Origin: Vibrio sinus
GTDB taxonomy: Bacteria; Pseudomonadota; Gammaproteobacteria; Enterobacterales; Vibrionaceae
DNA: 64,000 nucleotides
Direction: 5' to 3'
Assembly (NCBI RefSeq): GCF_023634645.1
Contig: NZ_JAMKMR010000020.1
Location: 1-64,000, forward strand
Part shown: in pieces, positions 45,558 to 53,643 of the stretch
How positions within the stretch are numbered: position 1 is the first letter of the stretch
How the letters are laid out: the number at the start of each line of letters is the position of its first letter
Translations under genes and position numbers: made by a program
Notes under the pieces: model-generated
Databases searched by the model: none
The model's input: only the letters and a program-made list of their open reading frames with translations
Told to the model about the DNA's origin: nothing

Positions 45558-47175
45558 TAGCCATAGTAATTACGCGCCTTAGTATCCAGCGAAGCTCTAC
45601 AGGGATAATCCCTACACCTTGTTCCTCACAATAAGTCACAATCGCAAGCGCTAAATCTGGTTTAGCGTATTTTTTTAGTACCCGGGTGACCACCTTTTTG
45701 GCGGGTATTGGGTGATCGAGTGGTATTCGTATCATTTCTTTAAAGAAGGGCTCAAAACCGTGAGAATACAGAAAATGCTCGATATCTCTATCCGGTAGTT
45801 CAGTGAGCCTATGATTTTCTGTATCGCCGTCTAGTTGCCCGCGAACGGAAGCCGCGTACTTCTTGCCAGCTGCATCCCCATCCGTAACTACATGCCAATC
45901 AATGCCAAACGCTTTTGCGACCTTAACTAACGATTTCAACCCTGATTGAGCAAACTCAATAATTTGTACGCCTTCTGCCGCTAGGTTGTAGCCACATTGA
46001 TTAGCTAGCTCGTTAAACAACCATACTTCGGTTTCTCCTTCCACTAGCAGCCAGCAGCGTGCAAACAACGCCGCCGAACGATGGAATCGAATATGGAAGC
46101 CGATACGGCGAAGCTCATCCTTGTTTAATCCTTTAACTGGGATGGAGCGGGCAATCGTTTTGTCTGAGTGGCGAATAAGCCGTCGAATGGTCGCCAGAGG
46201 AACTTGAGCTAACAGTTCCGAACTATTCGTAGTCAGCACTTTTTGCATAGGAAGAAGTTGTAATAAGCTCCATGCTCTCGCTAAATGCGTAGGGTGAAGT
46301 CGACTCTCCGGGTCTTCGAGTATTAAGAGAGGTCTAGCACAGCGTCGCAGCTCTGTTGGTCCTTTTGCTTGAAGATAAGCGTTGAGAAGCCCCATTAACA
46401 GCAGTTGCGTTTGCTTGCTTTTGGTTTCTTCGACGACTTCCGATAGGCTCTTTTCATTGTGAGTTGAGGAGTAAAAAAGGCCATCTCTTTGCTTTCTTGG
46501 GTTTTTTCGCTGTGGGCTTTTATAAGAAAAATAATGCTCAATCAAGCTATTCATTGAACTTAAGCTACTACGCATTTCTCCTTTATTAACATGGCCGGGA
46601 ATAGCCAGCAATCTTCGGCAAGTGTTGTTAATCCGCTTTTCAATACGTGCATTGCCACCATTGTTACCATTTGGTTGCCGCTCAAAGCGCCTGGAGTCTT
46701 TTAGACGAATAACAGGGTGAAGAGTGGTAAGTTCATAGGCGAACTTCTCTGAGTGATGAATGGGCAAAGGAGATCCGTTGGCATTAAGGAACGCGTATTT
46801 TGTAGTAACGTTGTATCCATCACGACTGGCACTAATACGGTAATATATTTTGTTGGTACCTGTTGCATCCTCTATCCAGATGGGCTTAATTTTCCTGTAA
46901 CGTCCCGAATTAAGCTCTTTTTTATCTGACGCGACAAGACTAAGGATGATTTGTAAGTGTTGGGTCTGTGGGTGAGAAATGGAATAGTCGACATGAAAGT
47001 CGCTCATTTCGAATTGATAAAGATCCCCTTCAGCTGGCAGGACGATAGATAGAGCATCCAATAGCGAGGATTTACCCCAAGTGTTTTCCCCGATAAGGGT
47101 CGTTAAATCGTCGAACGCAAGAGAAAGGCGCTTGATTCCTCTAAAACCAGATATCTCGATTCGTTCTAACCGCAT
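45544..47175 (-). CDS. ybjD: OLD-family ATPase/Toprim nuclease, YbjD-like
   Basis: A 543-residue SMC-like ATPase with a Toprim domain. Walker A is GENTWGKSSLLDAL near residue 30, in the family opening MRLERIEISGFRGIK; the Toprim core is LVEGETEVWLFN and TDGDAAGKK. Length matches E. coli YbjD (about 550). OLD proteins are ATP-dependent nucleases; some belong to defence systems, but here there is no partner gene (no UvrD-like helicase), so a housekeeping role is as likely. Monocistronic. Confidence 0.87.
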   Translation of the reverse strand: MRLERIEISGFRGIKRLSLAFDDLTTLIGENTWGKSSLLDALSIVLPAEGDLYQFEMSDFHVDYSISHPQTQHLQIILSLVASDKKELNSGRYRKIKPIWIEDATGTNKIYYRISASRDGYNVTTKYAFLNANGSPLPIHHSEKFAYELTTLHPVIRLKDSRRFERQPNGNNGGNARIEKRINNTCRRLLAIPGHVNKGEMRSSLSSMNSLIEHYFSYKSPQRKNPRKQRDGLFYSSTHNEKSLSEVVEETKSKQTQLLLMGLLNAYLQAKGPTELRRCARPLLILEDPESRLHPTHLARAWSLLQLLPMQKVLTTNSSELLAQVPLATIRRLIRHSDKTIARSIPVKGLNKDELRRIGFHIRFHRSAALFARCWLLVEGETEVWLFNELANQCGYNLAAEGVQIIEFAQSGLKSLVKVAKAFGIDWHVVTDGDAAGKKYAASVRGQLDGDTENHRLTELPDRDIEHFLYSHGFEPFFKEMIRIPLDHPIPAKKVVTRVLKKYAKPDLALAIVTYCEEQGVGIIPVELRWILRRVITMANGNT

Positions 47176-47334
47176 AGAGTCAACTCCTAATCTTCTACAA
47201 AAGTGTAAATCTTCTCCTAACTATTTGTTTGCACATTATAAGCATAATGCAAAATGACGGGTTTGTAGCTGAGTTAACTCACGCTTACCGAGTCATCATG
47301 GTTCTGTCACACTTTATGTGCTAGTGTATTGAAG

Positions 47335-49107
47335 ATGAATAGAGAATATAAAAACAACGAGATAACTAATAAGCTGCTTAAGCTTACAATAGCGCACGTC
47401 AATGACACCCACTCTTACTTCGAACCTACTTCGCTACAACTCACTCTTAAACAAGGTGAGCAAATATTACGCCCGTACGTCAGTGCCGGTGGTTTTGCCA
47501 GAATAGCAACACGAATTCACCAGCTGAGAAGCGATGCGCAAAGAATGCGTCGAGGCTTTCTGTTTTTGCATGCTGGGGACTGTTTCCAAGGCACACTTTA
47601 CTTTTCATTGTTTAAAGGGACAGCAAATGCTGACATGCTCAATGAGCTTCAGCTTGATGCAATGGTACTTGGAAATCATGAGCTAGATATGGGGAATGCG
47701 CCAGTTGCGGCATTTGTTCGCAAGATAAACTTCCCATTTTTGGCAGGAAACTGGGATTTATCCAAAGAGGATTTAACCAAGCATAATACACTCAGTACGG
47801 AATCCAATGTTTTGTCCTATGTGCCATCAACTCAAAGCGCTCAATGGCTATGCAAATGGGTAGGTGATGAACCGGTTGCTATATTTGGTGTGTCGATAGA
47901 CAAAATGGCGGCGATAGCAAATCCAGATCTAGATACGCCATTTGCTAACGCAATTGAAACGGTAAAAAACACCATCAGTGATATCAGATCAAACGGTATT
48001 AATAAGATCATTTTGCTTAGTCATTTGGGATATGAAGAAGACAAGCAACTGGCTAGCCAAGTGTCAGGCTTGAGCCTAATCATTGGTGGCCACAGCCACA
48101 CATTACAAGGTGACTTTTCTTCTATTGGCTTAGGAAAACAAGATCACTACGGAGTCGTTGTGAACGATATCCGTATCGTTCAGTCAGGATGTAATGCATT
48201 ATCTTTAGGCCATTGTGACATTGAGTTTGATGCACAGGGCCGCGTCATCTCTTTTTCTGGAAGAAATGAACTGTTACTCGGTCGTCGACTGTTTTTAAAC
48301 GCCAGCATGGATCAAGTGGGAGACGATGACGCGCATATTGCAGCGTGTGATTTCTTAGGTCGTCACCCGAATGTTGTCGTATGCAAAAAAGACCCGCAAG
48401 TGCAAAGTATGTTACTTGATAAGTACGTTCCACGGGTCAGAGCCTTGCAGAAAAAGGTGATTGCTAACGTTGATAGAAACCTTCGCCATGTCCGCCTGCC
48501 TGACGAAAAAGGTGGCAGCGAAATTGCGCCGTTGGTGGCTCATTCGTTTTATTACATGTTGAATAAGAATGGTCAGTCAGTTGAGTTCGTGATACACAAT
48601 GCTGGCGGGGTGCGGACGTCACTTAATGCTGGAGAGTTATCTGTAGCCGATGTCGCTGGCAAGCTTTTGCCCTTTGCTGTCCCTGTCGGCTGCTATCGAG
48701 TGACTGGTGAAGTCATTGCTTTAATCATTGAAGGTGCAATAAACAATGCCACTAACAACGGTGTTAATGGTACAGGTACAGGCTCCTATCCATATACGTA
48801 CAACTTAAAATACCGCTACATGGCGGAAAACCTGCTCGGTAGCCGGGTGGAAGAGCTTCAAATATTTACTCCAGAGCTTGGCTGGCAACCTGTTGAAAAA
48901 ACGAAAATCTACACGGGGAGCTCGTCTGCATACTCTATGAAGGGGAAAGAAGGGTACCAAGCGATTTTACAGATGCAAGGTGAGGGATTTGTTTCTCAGT
49001 ACTCGATGGCAGATTGTTTTACTGAGCTTTTAACCGATCACCCCGAAGTCATCAGCCATTTTGATGCGAACCAATCATTAAAACGCCACTGGCACAAAGG
49101 TTGCTAA
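47335..49107 (+). CDS. UshA-like 5'-nucleotidase / metallophosphatase without signal peptide
   Basis: A 590-residue two-domain enzyme. The N-terminal calcineurin-like metallophosphatase shows AHVNDTHSYF, HAGDCFQG, LGNHELDMG and GGHSHT; the C-terminal 5'-nucleotidase domain has NAGGVRTSLNAG and substrate-binding aromatic residues. Unlike UshA, there is no secretion signal: the protein starts MNREYKNNEITNKLLKLTIA. It may act on cytosolic nucleotides or a nucleotide-sugar, or use a different start. Confidence 0.85.
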   Translation: MNREYKNNEITNKLLKLTIAHVNDTHSYFEPTSLQLTLKQGEQILRPYVSAGGFARIATRIHQLRSDAQRMRRGFLFLHAGDCFQGTLYFSLFKGTANADMLNELQLDAMVLGNHELDMGNAPVAAFVRKINFPFLAGNWDLSKEDLTKHNTLSTESNVLSYVPSTQSAQWLCKWVGDEPVAIFGVSIDKMAAIANPDLDTPFANAIETVKNTISDIRSNGINKIILLSHLGYEEDKQLASQVSGLSLIIGGHSHTLQGDFSSIGLGKQDHYGVVVNDIRIVQSGCNALSLGHCDIEFDAQGRVISFSGRNELLLGRRLFLNASMDQVGDDDAHIAACDFLGRHPNVVVCKKDPQVQSMLLDKYVPRVRALQKKVIANVDRNLRHVRLPDEKGGSEIAPLVAHSFYYMLNKNGQSVEFVIHNAGGVRTSLNAGELSVADVAGKLLPFAVPVGCYRVTGEVIALIIEGAINNATNNGVNGTGTGSYPYTYNLKYRYMAENLLGSRVEELQIFTPELGWQPVEKTKIYTGSSSAYSMKGKEGYQAILQMQGEGFVSQYSMADCFTELLTDHPEVISHFDANQSLKRHWHKGC

Positions 49108-49161
49108 CTTTTTCCTATAACGCCCGGCTTCGCTTTAAGGGGTTTCAAATGGGAAGAGACT

Positions 49162-49257
49162 ATGTGGGATAAAGATTGGATGGATTTTATGCTCGTTGCA
49201 GCATGGATCGGTGTGTGGTCGGCATTGGTGTATTTTTTACCAATAGTTGGTGTATAG
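49162..49257 (+). CDS. 31-residue single-helix membrane protein
   Basis: The frame MWDKDWMDFMLVAAWIGVWS...LPIVGV has one hydrophobic helix, a charged N-terminus and a good RBS (GGAAGAG) six bases upstream. It ends eight bases before the second MITE-like element. Short Trp-rich membrane proteins are common near this locus type, but I recognise no family. Confidence 0.5.
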   Translation: MWDKDWMDFMLVAAWIGVWSALVYFLPIVGV

Positions 49258-49265
49258 ATATGCTA

Positions 49266-49529
49266 GGGCGTGTTTACCTTTTGAGGCTAAATTTTGTTCG
49301 AATTCTAAGCCTTTTAATCGCGGCGCAGGCTAAGTAGCTTAGTTATTCTAAGTAATTAGCCTGTAACAAAGAGTAAAAGGCTTAGAATCGAAGCCTTCGG
49401 GCAACGCCTTGGCGTAACTTTCTGCGTTGTTAGCGTTTATTTGTGTAGATGGCTACACGGCATAAACACTGCCTAGCATAAAATAACGCCAAGGCGCTGC
49501 AAAAATAGTCGCAAAAGGTAAACACGCCC
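49266..49529 (-). mobile_element. 264-bp MITE-like element, copy 2 (inverted)
   Basis: Same length and internal stem-loops as the copy at 33430-33693, in the opposite orientation, again flanked by TA (49264-49265 and 49530-49531). The ends read GGGCGTGTTTACCTTTT / AAAAGGTAAACACGCCC: one base differs from copy 1 at both ends symmetrically, so the pairing is kept. Confidence 0.85.
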
Positions 49530-49609
49530 TAAATTACAACAATGCTTAAAGAATATAATTTGTTGACCTCAAATAGTAGACACGCCTTAAGAATCAATAT
49601 ACTATCGAG

Positions 49610-49825
49610 ACGTTTTGGGGAGTAGTCGCCTAGAGCATACTTATCGTCATCTCGTTAAGCAAAGCTTATCCGGTAAGTATGGGTATTAGTTCCAGTTGCT
49701 AATACTTCGACGAGACCAACGCAACTTAAGTGATAGCTTTCAGCATTTACGCTGAAGGTTAGCGATTTTTGTTTGCGGAAGGTTTCGTCAGGGGCAAGAT
49801 TTGCCGATCCTTCCGCATTTGGAGG
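49610..49825 (+). promoter_or_regulatory. yybP-ykoY-type (manganese) riboswitch leader
   Basis: The leader of the TerC/Alx gene carries the motif pair typical of this class: GGGGAGTAG at the 5' side and CGACGAGACC later. They are separated by stems CATACTTA / TAAGTATG and GTATTAG / CTAATAC. Downstream, TTCAGC / GCTGAA with GATTTTTG looks like a terminator, and GCGGAAGG / CCTTCCGC (49775-49816) lies just before the Shine-Dalgarno GGAGG. E. coli alx has the same type of leader. Recognised by eye only. Confidence 0.75.
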
Positions 49826-49829
49826 ATTT

Positions 49830-50792
49830 ATGACCCCTAGTATGTATTCTTTGTTCTTCGCCTTTACCGTTCTTCTTGTCCTCGTTGATATTTGGCAGAC
49901 TCGCAATGGCCAAATCACGATTAAAAAAGCCGCTCTTTGGAGCATCTTTTGGTTCTTACTCGCTTTCGCATTTGCGGTATTTATTTATTATTTTTGGGCT
50001 GAAATCGACCCAGCGAGTACATATACTGCACCTCAGGCCAGTACAGCCTTTATTACGGGCTATTTGCTAGAGAAATCCCTCAGCGTCGATAACTTATTTG
50101 TGTTTGCCATCATATTTAGCCAGTATTCGGTGCCTAATGAACTTCGGCCTCGAGCGCTGCTGTTAGGTGTTATTGGTGCTTTGATACTTAGAGGGGTATT
50201 GATCGTTGTTGGTGTCCACTTGCTTGATCAATTCCAATGGCTGTTCTACGTATTTGCAGCGTTCTTAGTGTGGACAGGAATACACCTTGCGATAGATAAA
50301 AGTGACGATGAGCTCAACCCTTGGCCTGAAAAGCTGATTAGAAAACTAACTTCGGTATCCGACACATACCAGGGAACTAAATTGGTGACACGCGTTAATG
50401 GGCGAAGATTCATCACTCCGTTTGCGATTGTCCTTGTGGTTATTGCTTTCACAGATGTGCTTTTTGCTCTTGATTCTATCCCTGCGATATTTGCTGTGAC
50501 GCATCAGCCGTTTTTGGTGTTGGCGGCTAATGTATTCGCTTTACTGGGGTTGCGTTCACTGTACTTTGTACTTCAAGGGATGATTGATAAGTTTATCTAC
50601 CTCAAACCAGCATTGTCGTTCATCATGGTATTTATCGGGGTGAAAATGGCTCTTGTGCATACATCGTGGGCGATTCCAACACCTGTATCTCTGACGGTAT
50701 TATTGGTGACCATGTCAATCGCAGTGATACTTTCAGTGTTTGCGGATAAACGTAAAGGTTTGAATAAAAACGAGATAATGCAAAAAAATTAG
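49830..50792 (+). CDS. alx: TerC/Alx-family membrane protein
   Basis: A 320-residue, about nine-helix inner-membrane protein of the TerC family, linked to manganese homeostasis or tellurite resistance. Family motifs are GYLLEKSLSVDNLFVFA and FTDVLFALDSIPAIFA, holding the conserved acidic residues of the two symmetric halves. ATG 49830 follows GGAGG by four bases. The riboswitch leader makes an Mn-related role likely. Confidence 0.92.
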   Translation: MTPSMYSLFFAFTVLLVLVDIWQTRNGQITIKKAALWSIFWFLLAFAFAVFIYYFWAEIDPASTYTAPQASTAFITGYLLEKSLSVDNLFVFAIIFSQYSVPNELRPRALLLGVIGALILRGVLIVVGVHLLDQFQWLFYVFAAFLVWTGIHLAIDKSDDELNPWPEKLIRKLTSVSDTYQGTKLVTRVNGRRFITPFAIVLVVIAFTDVLFALDSIPAIFAVTHQPFLVLAANVFALLGLRSLYFVLQGMIDKFIYLKPALSFIMVFIGVKMALVHTSWAIPTPVSLTVLLVTMSIAVILSVFADKRKGLNKNEIMQKN

Positions 50793-51076
50793 TAATTTTA
50801 TGAGCGTGTGCATTGAAATTATTAGTGTGACAAATGTCTCATGTTGAGTTTTTGTGAACAATAACATAGGCGATGAGTGAGAGGGAGTTAATATGCGATA
50901 TCTTAGACTAAATATGCGTAAATTTTGTCTTATTTGCATAATTAACTCTCAGGTTGTTAAGGGTTTGTTTCATTAGAAAAACTAATTAAAAAAATCAAAA
51001 TATGTCATTGTATATCGTATGTGATCTTTTTTATTATGCGCGGGAAATCTGAATCACAACCATCTGAGAGGCGCAT

Positions 51077-51265
51077 ATGGCACACGCAATTAACGTAGAA
51101 ACTGTTGCATCAAGTGACATGGGTAAAAAAGGCTACTCGGTTGATTTTAAAGGACTACTTAAGCATCTATTGGATGTGCTCTTTACTGAGAGCAAGACGG
51201 CTCACTGCTATAATGTAAGTGAATTGTCTGGCCATATGCAAAGAGATATTGGTATCAACCGATAG
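51077..51265 (+). CDS. Small DUF1127-like protein
   Basis: A 62-residue protein ending SELSGHMQRDIGINR, which resembles the C-terminal LSDxxLRDIG segment of DUF1127 proteins; such proteins act in phosphate, carbon or RNA metabolism in other bacteria. GAGAGGCG lies upstream of the ATG. A good terminator follows. The N-terminal half resembles nothing I know. Confidence 0.7.
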   Translation: MAHAINVETVASSDMGKKGYSVDFKGLLKHLLDVLFTESKTAHCYNVSELSGHMQRDIGINR

Positions 51266-51308
51266 TGGTACTTAAACCACATTAATTTGAAAGACAAGAT
51301 TCGATAAA

Positions 51309-51336
51309 AACCAGCTTTATAAGGCTGGTTTTTTTA
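51309..51336 (+). terminator. Rho-independent terminator after the DUF1127-like gene
   Basis: Stem AACCAGC / GCTGGTT (51309-51315, 51324-51330) followed by TTTTTT. Confidence 0.9.
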
Positions 51337-51341
51337 TTGCC

Positions 51342-51369
51342 AAAAAAGCGCCGCTTTTAAAAAGCGGCG
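51342..51369 (-). terminator. Minus-strand terminator without a matching gene
   Basis: The near-perfect palindrome CGCCGCTTTT / AAAAGCGGCG (51349-51369) has six A on its left, giving a T-run only for leftward transcription. No minus-strand coding sequence lies within the next 300 bases to the right, so it may end a small RNA. Confidence 0.55.
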
Positions 51370-51691
51370 TTGTCATGTTACATGGGGGAAGGGGGATATT
51401 AAGTCGAGTTTGTTTACTTAATATTGCAACATGGACAGTAAGTAAGGTAAACAATATGTTTCACAATTATTTAACGATAAATTAACTAATTGTTGTAGTG
51501 TTAATTTTGTAATCAATGATTCTATTAATGGTTCGGTTTATTTCTTTGAATTACATAGGGATATACTAATATTCATGTCATTTTTTGACCTGGTGTCTTT
51601 TCAGTAGCTCCGTCGCGAAGTTGTCATTTAAAAACTATACTTGGGTATACGCTTTTTTCATACAGTTTGAATTGCGTTGGAGGAGAACGTT
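51370..51691. other. 320-base region without a gene, possible minus-strand sRNA source
   Basis: It holds the promoter and RBS (GGAGGAG) of the next gene. On the minus strand, a C-rich run complementary to GGGGGAAGGGGGAT (51384-51397) lies just upstream of the leftward terminator. No open frame is convincing. Confidence 0.35.
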
Positions 51692-52171
51692 ATGACAATT
51701 GCAGCAAGAGTCACCCGATATCTGGATCGCGAGGATATTGATTACGACGTCATCTCTCATTATCAGAGTACCAGTTCAATTGACAGTGCCTTTGCATCCA
51801 AAATTCCATTGAGCCAGCTGGCCAAAGCAGTGATTCTAGAGGATCACCAAGGTCACCGATTGATGGCTGTACTACCTGCCGACAAGAAAATAAGTTTTTC
51901 AGTGTTGAATGATAATTTTAACGCGAAATATGACTTGGTAAGAGAGCCGATGGTTTACCGACTATTTTGGGATTGTGAGAAAGGCGCTGTTCCACCGTTG
52001 GGTGAACCCTATAACATGATGGTTGCATGCGATGAACTTCTGGATAATTTAGACAAGGTCTACCTAGAAGCAGGTGATCACGAAACCTTAATCTGTTTGG
52101 ATAAGTATACTTTTCAAAATATCATGTCTAATGCAAGACACTTGCGTTTTGGAAAGCAGATATACCATTGA
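51692..52171 (+). CDS. YbaK/EbsC-family aminoacyl-tRNA deacylase-like protein
   Basis: A 159-residue stand-alone editing-domain protein that should hydrolyse mischarged tRNA. It begins MTIAARVTRYLDREDIDY; the core LAKAVILEDHQGHRLMAVLP contains the conserved Lys, and FDLVRE-like YDLVREPM follows. GGAGGAG lies six bases upstream of the ATG. A hairpin terminator follows the stop. The exact substrate (Pro-, Ala- or Cys-tRNA) is not clear. Confidence 0.85.
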   Translation: MTIAARVTRYLDREDIDYDVISHYQSTSSIDSAFASKIPLSQLAKAVILEDHQGHRLMAVLPADKKISFSVLNDNFNAKYDLVREPMVYRLFWDCEKGAVPPLGEPYNMMVACDELLDNLDKVYLEAGDHETLICLDKYTFQNIMSNARHLRFGKQIYH

Positions 52172-52201
52172 TTCGTTTGTAACATCATGTTTAGTATGAA
52201 T

Positions 52202-52226
52202 AAGGCGCAGAGATTGCGCCTTATTC
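52202..52226 (+). terminator. Hairpin terminator between convergent genes
   Basis: Stem AAGGCGCA / TGCGCCTT (52202-52209, 52215-52222) followed by ATTCTATTT. It lies between the YbaK-like gene and phnA. Confidence 0.75.
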
Positions 52227-52268
52227 TATTTCACCTACGTTTAGGAATGAGGGCCCAAACTCAGCCGC

Positions 52269-52826
52269 CTACTTTTTACGGCAATACTTGGCGATAACAA
52301 ACATAGCTTGGCCATTGGCTTTTCCTTGTATGTGCGTCGGGTCGTTTGGCGTTAGGCTAATTCCACGTATGACCGTCCCTTGTTTGATGACTTGCGAACT
52401 CCCTTTAATCGGAAGATCCTTAATCACCGTGACGTCGTCACCTTTCTTTAGCTCTACGCCATTACAATCGAGTGGCTTGTCGTCGTCTGACATGCCAATC
52501 ATAGCCCAATTTAGCTGCTCTGGTTCAATATACATCATTTCGAGCAAGTCTTGTGCCCAGCTTTCCGAGTTTAAACGTGTGAGTTGTCGCCAAGCCACGA
52601 CTTGTACCGGAGGTACTTGACTCCACATGCTGTCACTAAGGCATCGCCAGTGATTGATATCTTTAGGGGAGTCAACCTCAGATAAACACTTTTCGCAGAT
52701 CAAGATGGCATGATCAACCGTGAGCTGGCTGTGAGGTGGTACAACATAAGTTGAAAGGTGAGTCTGACTAGAGCAGAGCTCACAGGTTGATTGGCTGCGT
52801 TCATGAAGCGAAGCTTCGATAGACAT
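52269..52826 (-). CDS. phnA: PhnA/YjdM-type zinc-ribbon protein
   Basis: A 185-residue protein of the PhnA domain family. The N-terminal zinc ribbon has CELC and CEKC pairs; the C-terminal part, LDCNGVELKKGDDVTVIKDL, is the PhnA core, an SH3-like domain. It is not a phosphonoacetate hydrolase despite the family name in older annotations; function remains unclear. Monocistronic. Confidence 0.88.
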   Translation of the reverse strand: MSIEASLHERSQSTCELCSSQTHLSTYVVPPHSQLTVDHAILICEKCLSEVDSPKDINHWRCLSDSMWSQVPPVQVVAWRQLTRLNSESWAQDLLEMMYIEPEQLNWAMIGMSDDDKPLDCNGVELKKGDDVTVIKDLPIKGSSQVIKQGTVIRGISLTPNDPTHIQGKANGQAMFVIAKYCRKK

Positions 52827-52908
52827 AAAAATTACTCGCGGATATGGGACAAAACGCGTGTATTATGGCGTTCTAACCGCATTGAAGTAAAGAAATGGAG
52901 CATGATAA

Positions 52909-53328
52909 ATGGCGATTTGGAAACGTGATATGAGCTTAGAAGTGTTAAATCACACGTCAAAAGACACCTTAGTTGAGCACTTAAACATCAAATACACGAG
53001 CTTTGATGACTTTTCAATATCAGCGACAATGCCAGTTTGTTCGTTTACACATCAACCATTGGGTATGTTGCATGGTGGAGCCTCTGTGGTGTTGGCGGAA
53101 ACGCTAGGCTCGATAGCGGCAAATTTTTGTGTTGAAGAAGGTTCATATTGTGTGGGGCTAGATATCAATGCCAATCATATTCGTTCAATGAGGCGTGGAG
53201 TGGTAACCGGAGTCGCCGAACCACTGCATTTGGGAGTCACCACTCAAGTCTGGCAGATTCAAATTAAAGATGAAAGAGAACGTTTAGTTTGTACTAGTCG
53301 CCTTACGGTTGCGGTCAAAAGAAAATAA
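52909..53328 (+). CDS. Hotdog-fold thioesterase (PaaI/YdiI type)
   Basis: A 139-residue acyl-CoA thioesterase. The hotdog helix and catalytic segment GMLHGGASVVLAETLGSIAA carries the Gly-rich turn and the catalytic Glu (about residue 63). It resembles YdiI/EntH more than TesB. It starts 14 bases upstream of the DUF3389 gene, so the two are probably co-transcribed. Natural substrate not known. Confidence 0.88.
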   Translation: MAIWKRDMSLEVLNHTSKDTLVEHLNIKYTSFDDFSISATMPVCSFTHQPLGMLHGGASVVLAETLGSIAANFCVEEGSYCVGLDINANHIRSMRRGVVTGVAEPLHLGVTTQVWQIQIKDERERLVCTSRLTVAVKRK

Positions 53329-53342
53329 TTGAGGTTATATCT

Positions 53343-53576
53343 GTGGTTATTCAATATTCAGGTGGGAAAATCATCGTGACCCCTTTTGAGATAGTAGTAA
53401 AAGAAAACAGCACAAGTATGGTGACCATGCAGGCTAGCTCGGATGCGGTTACTTTAATAGGTAATGGTGCAAATGTGATTACCGCGAATACAGGGGAGGT
53501 AAAGTGGTCAATTAAGTTGGACTCTCAGCATCAATTACAGGAAGTAGCGCAACAAATAGGATGTGAAATTCGCTAA
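53343..53576 (+). CDS. DUF3389 family protein
   Basis: A 77-residue protein, beginning GTG (MVIQYSGGKIIVTPFEIVVK), which I associate with the Vibrio family DUF3389. GAGG lies nine bases upstream. It looks beta-rich with no signal. Function unknown; linkage to the thioesterase gene is its only clue. Confidence 0.7.
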   Translation: MVIQYSGGKIIVTPFEIVVKENSTSMVTMQASSDAVTLIGNGANVITANTGEVKWSIKLDSQHQLQEVAQQIGCEIR

Positions 53577-53643
53577 ATAAGTACTAGGTACGCTAAAATG
53601 GGGAAACGAATGTTGAGTAGACTTTGGATGATATTTCCCCTTT

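Noticed and set aside
45544..47175. OLD-family ATPase as an anti-phage defence gene (Gabija-like)
   Set aside because: No UvrD-like helicase or other defence gene is adjacent, and the length and motifs fit the widespread YbjD type.
49561..49590. Sequence resembling both ends of the MITE-like element (GTTGACCT ... GACACGCC)
   Set aside because: It could be a decayed third copy, but only short matches remain and there is no internal structure.
50826..50841. CRP-like site TGTGA-N6-TCTCA
   Set aside because: One mismatch in the right half and 235 bases from the next start; such matches are common by chance.
50893..50976. 27-codon frame with GGGAG upstream (MRYLRLNMRKFCLICIINSQ...)
   Set aside because: The RBS is good, but the composition is unremarkable and nothing else supports it. 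Too weak to list as a gene.
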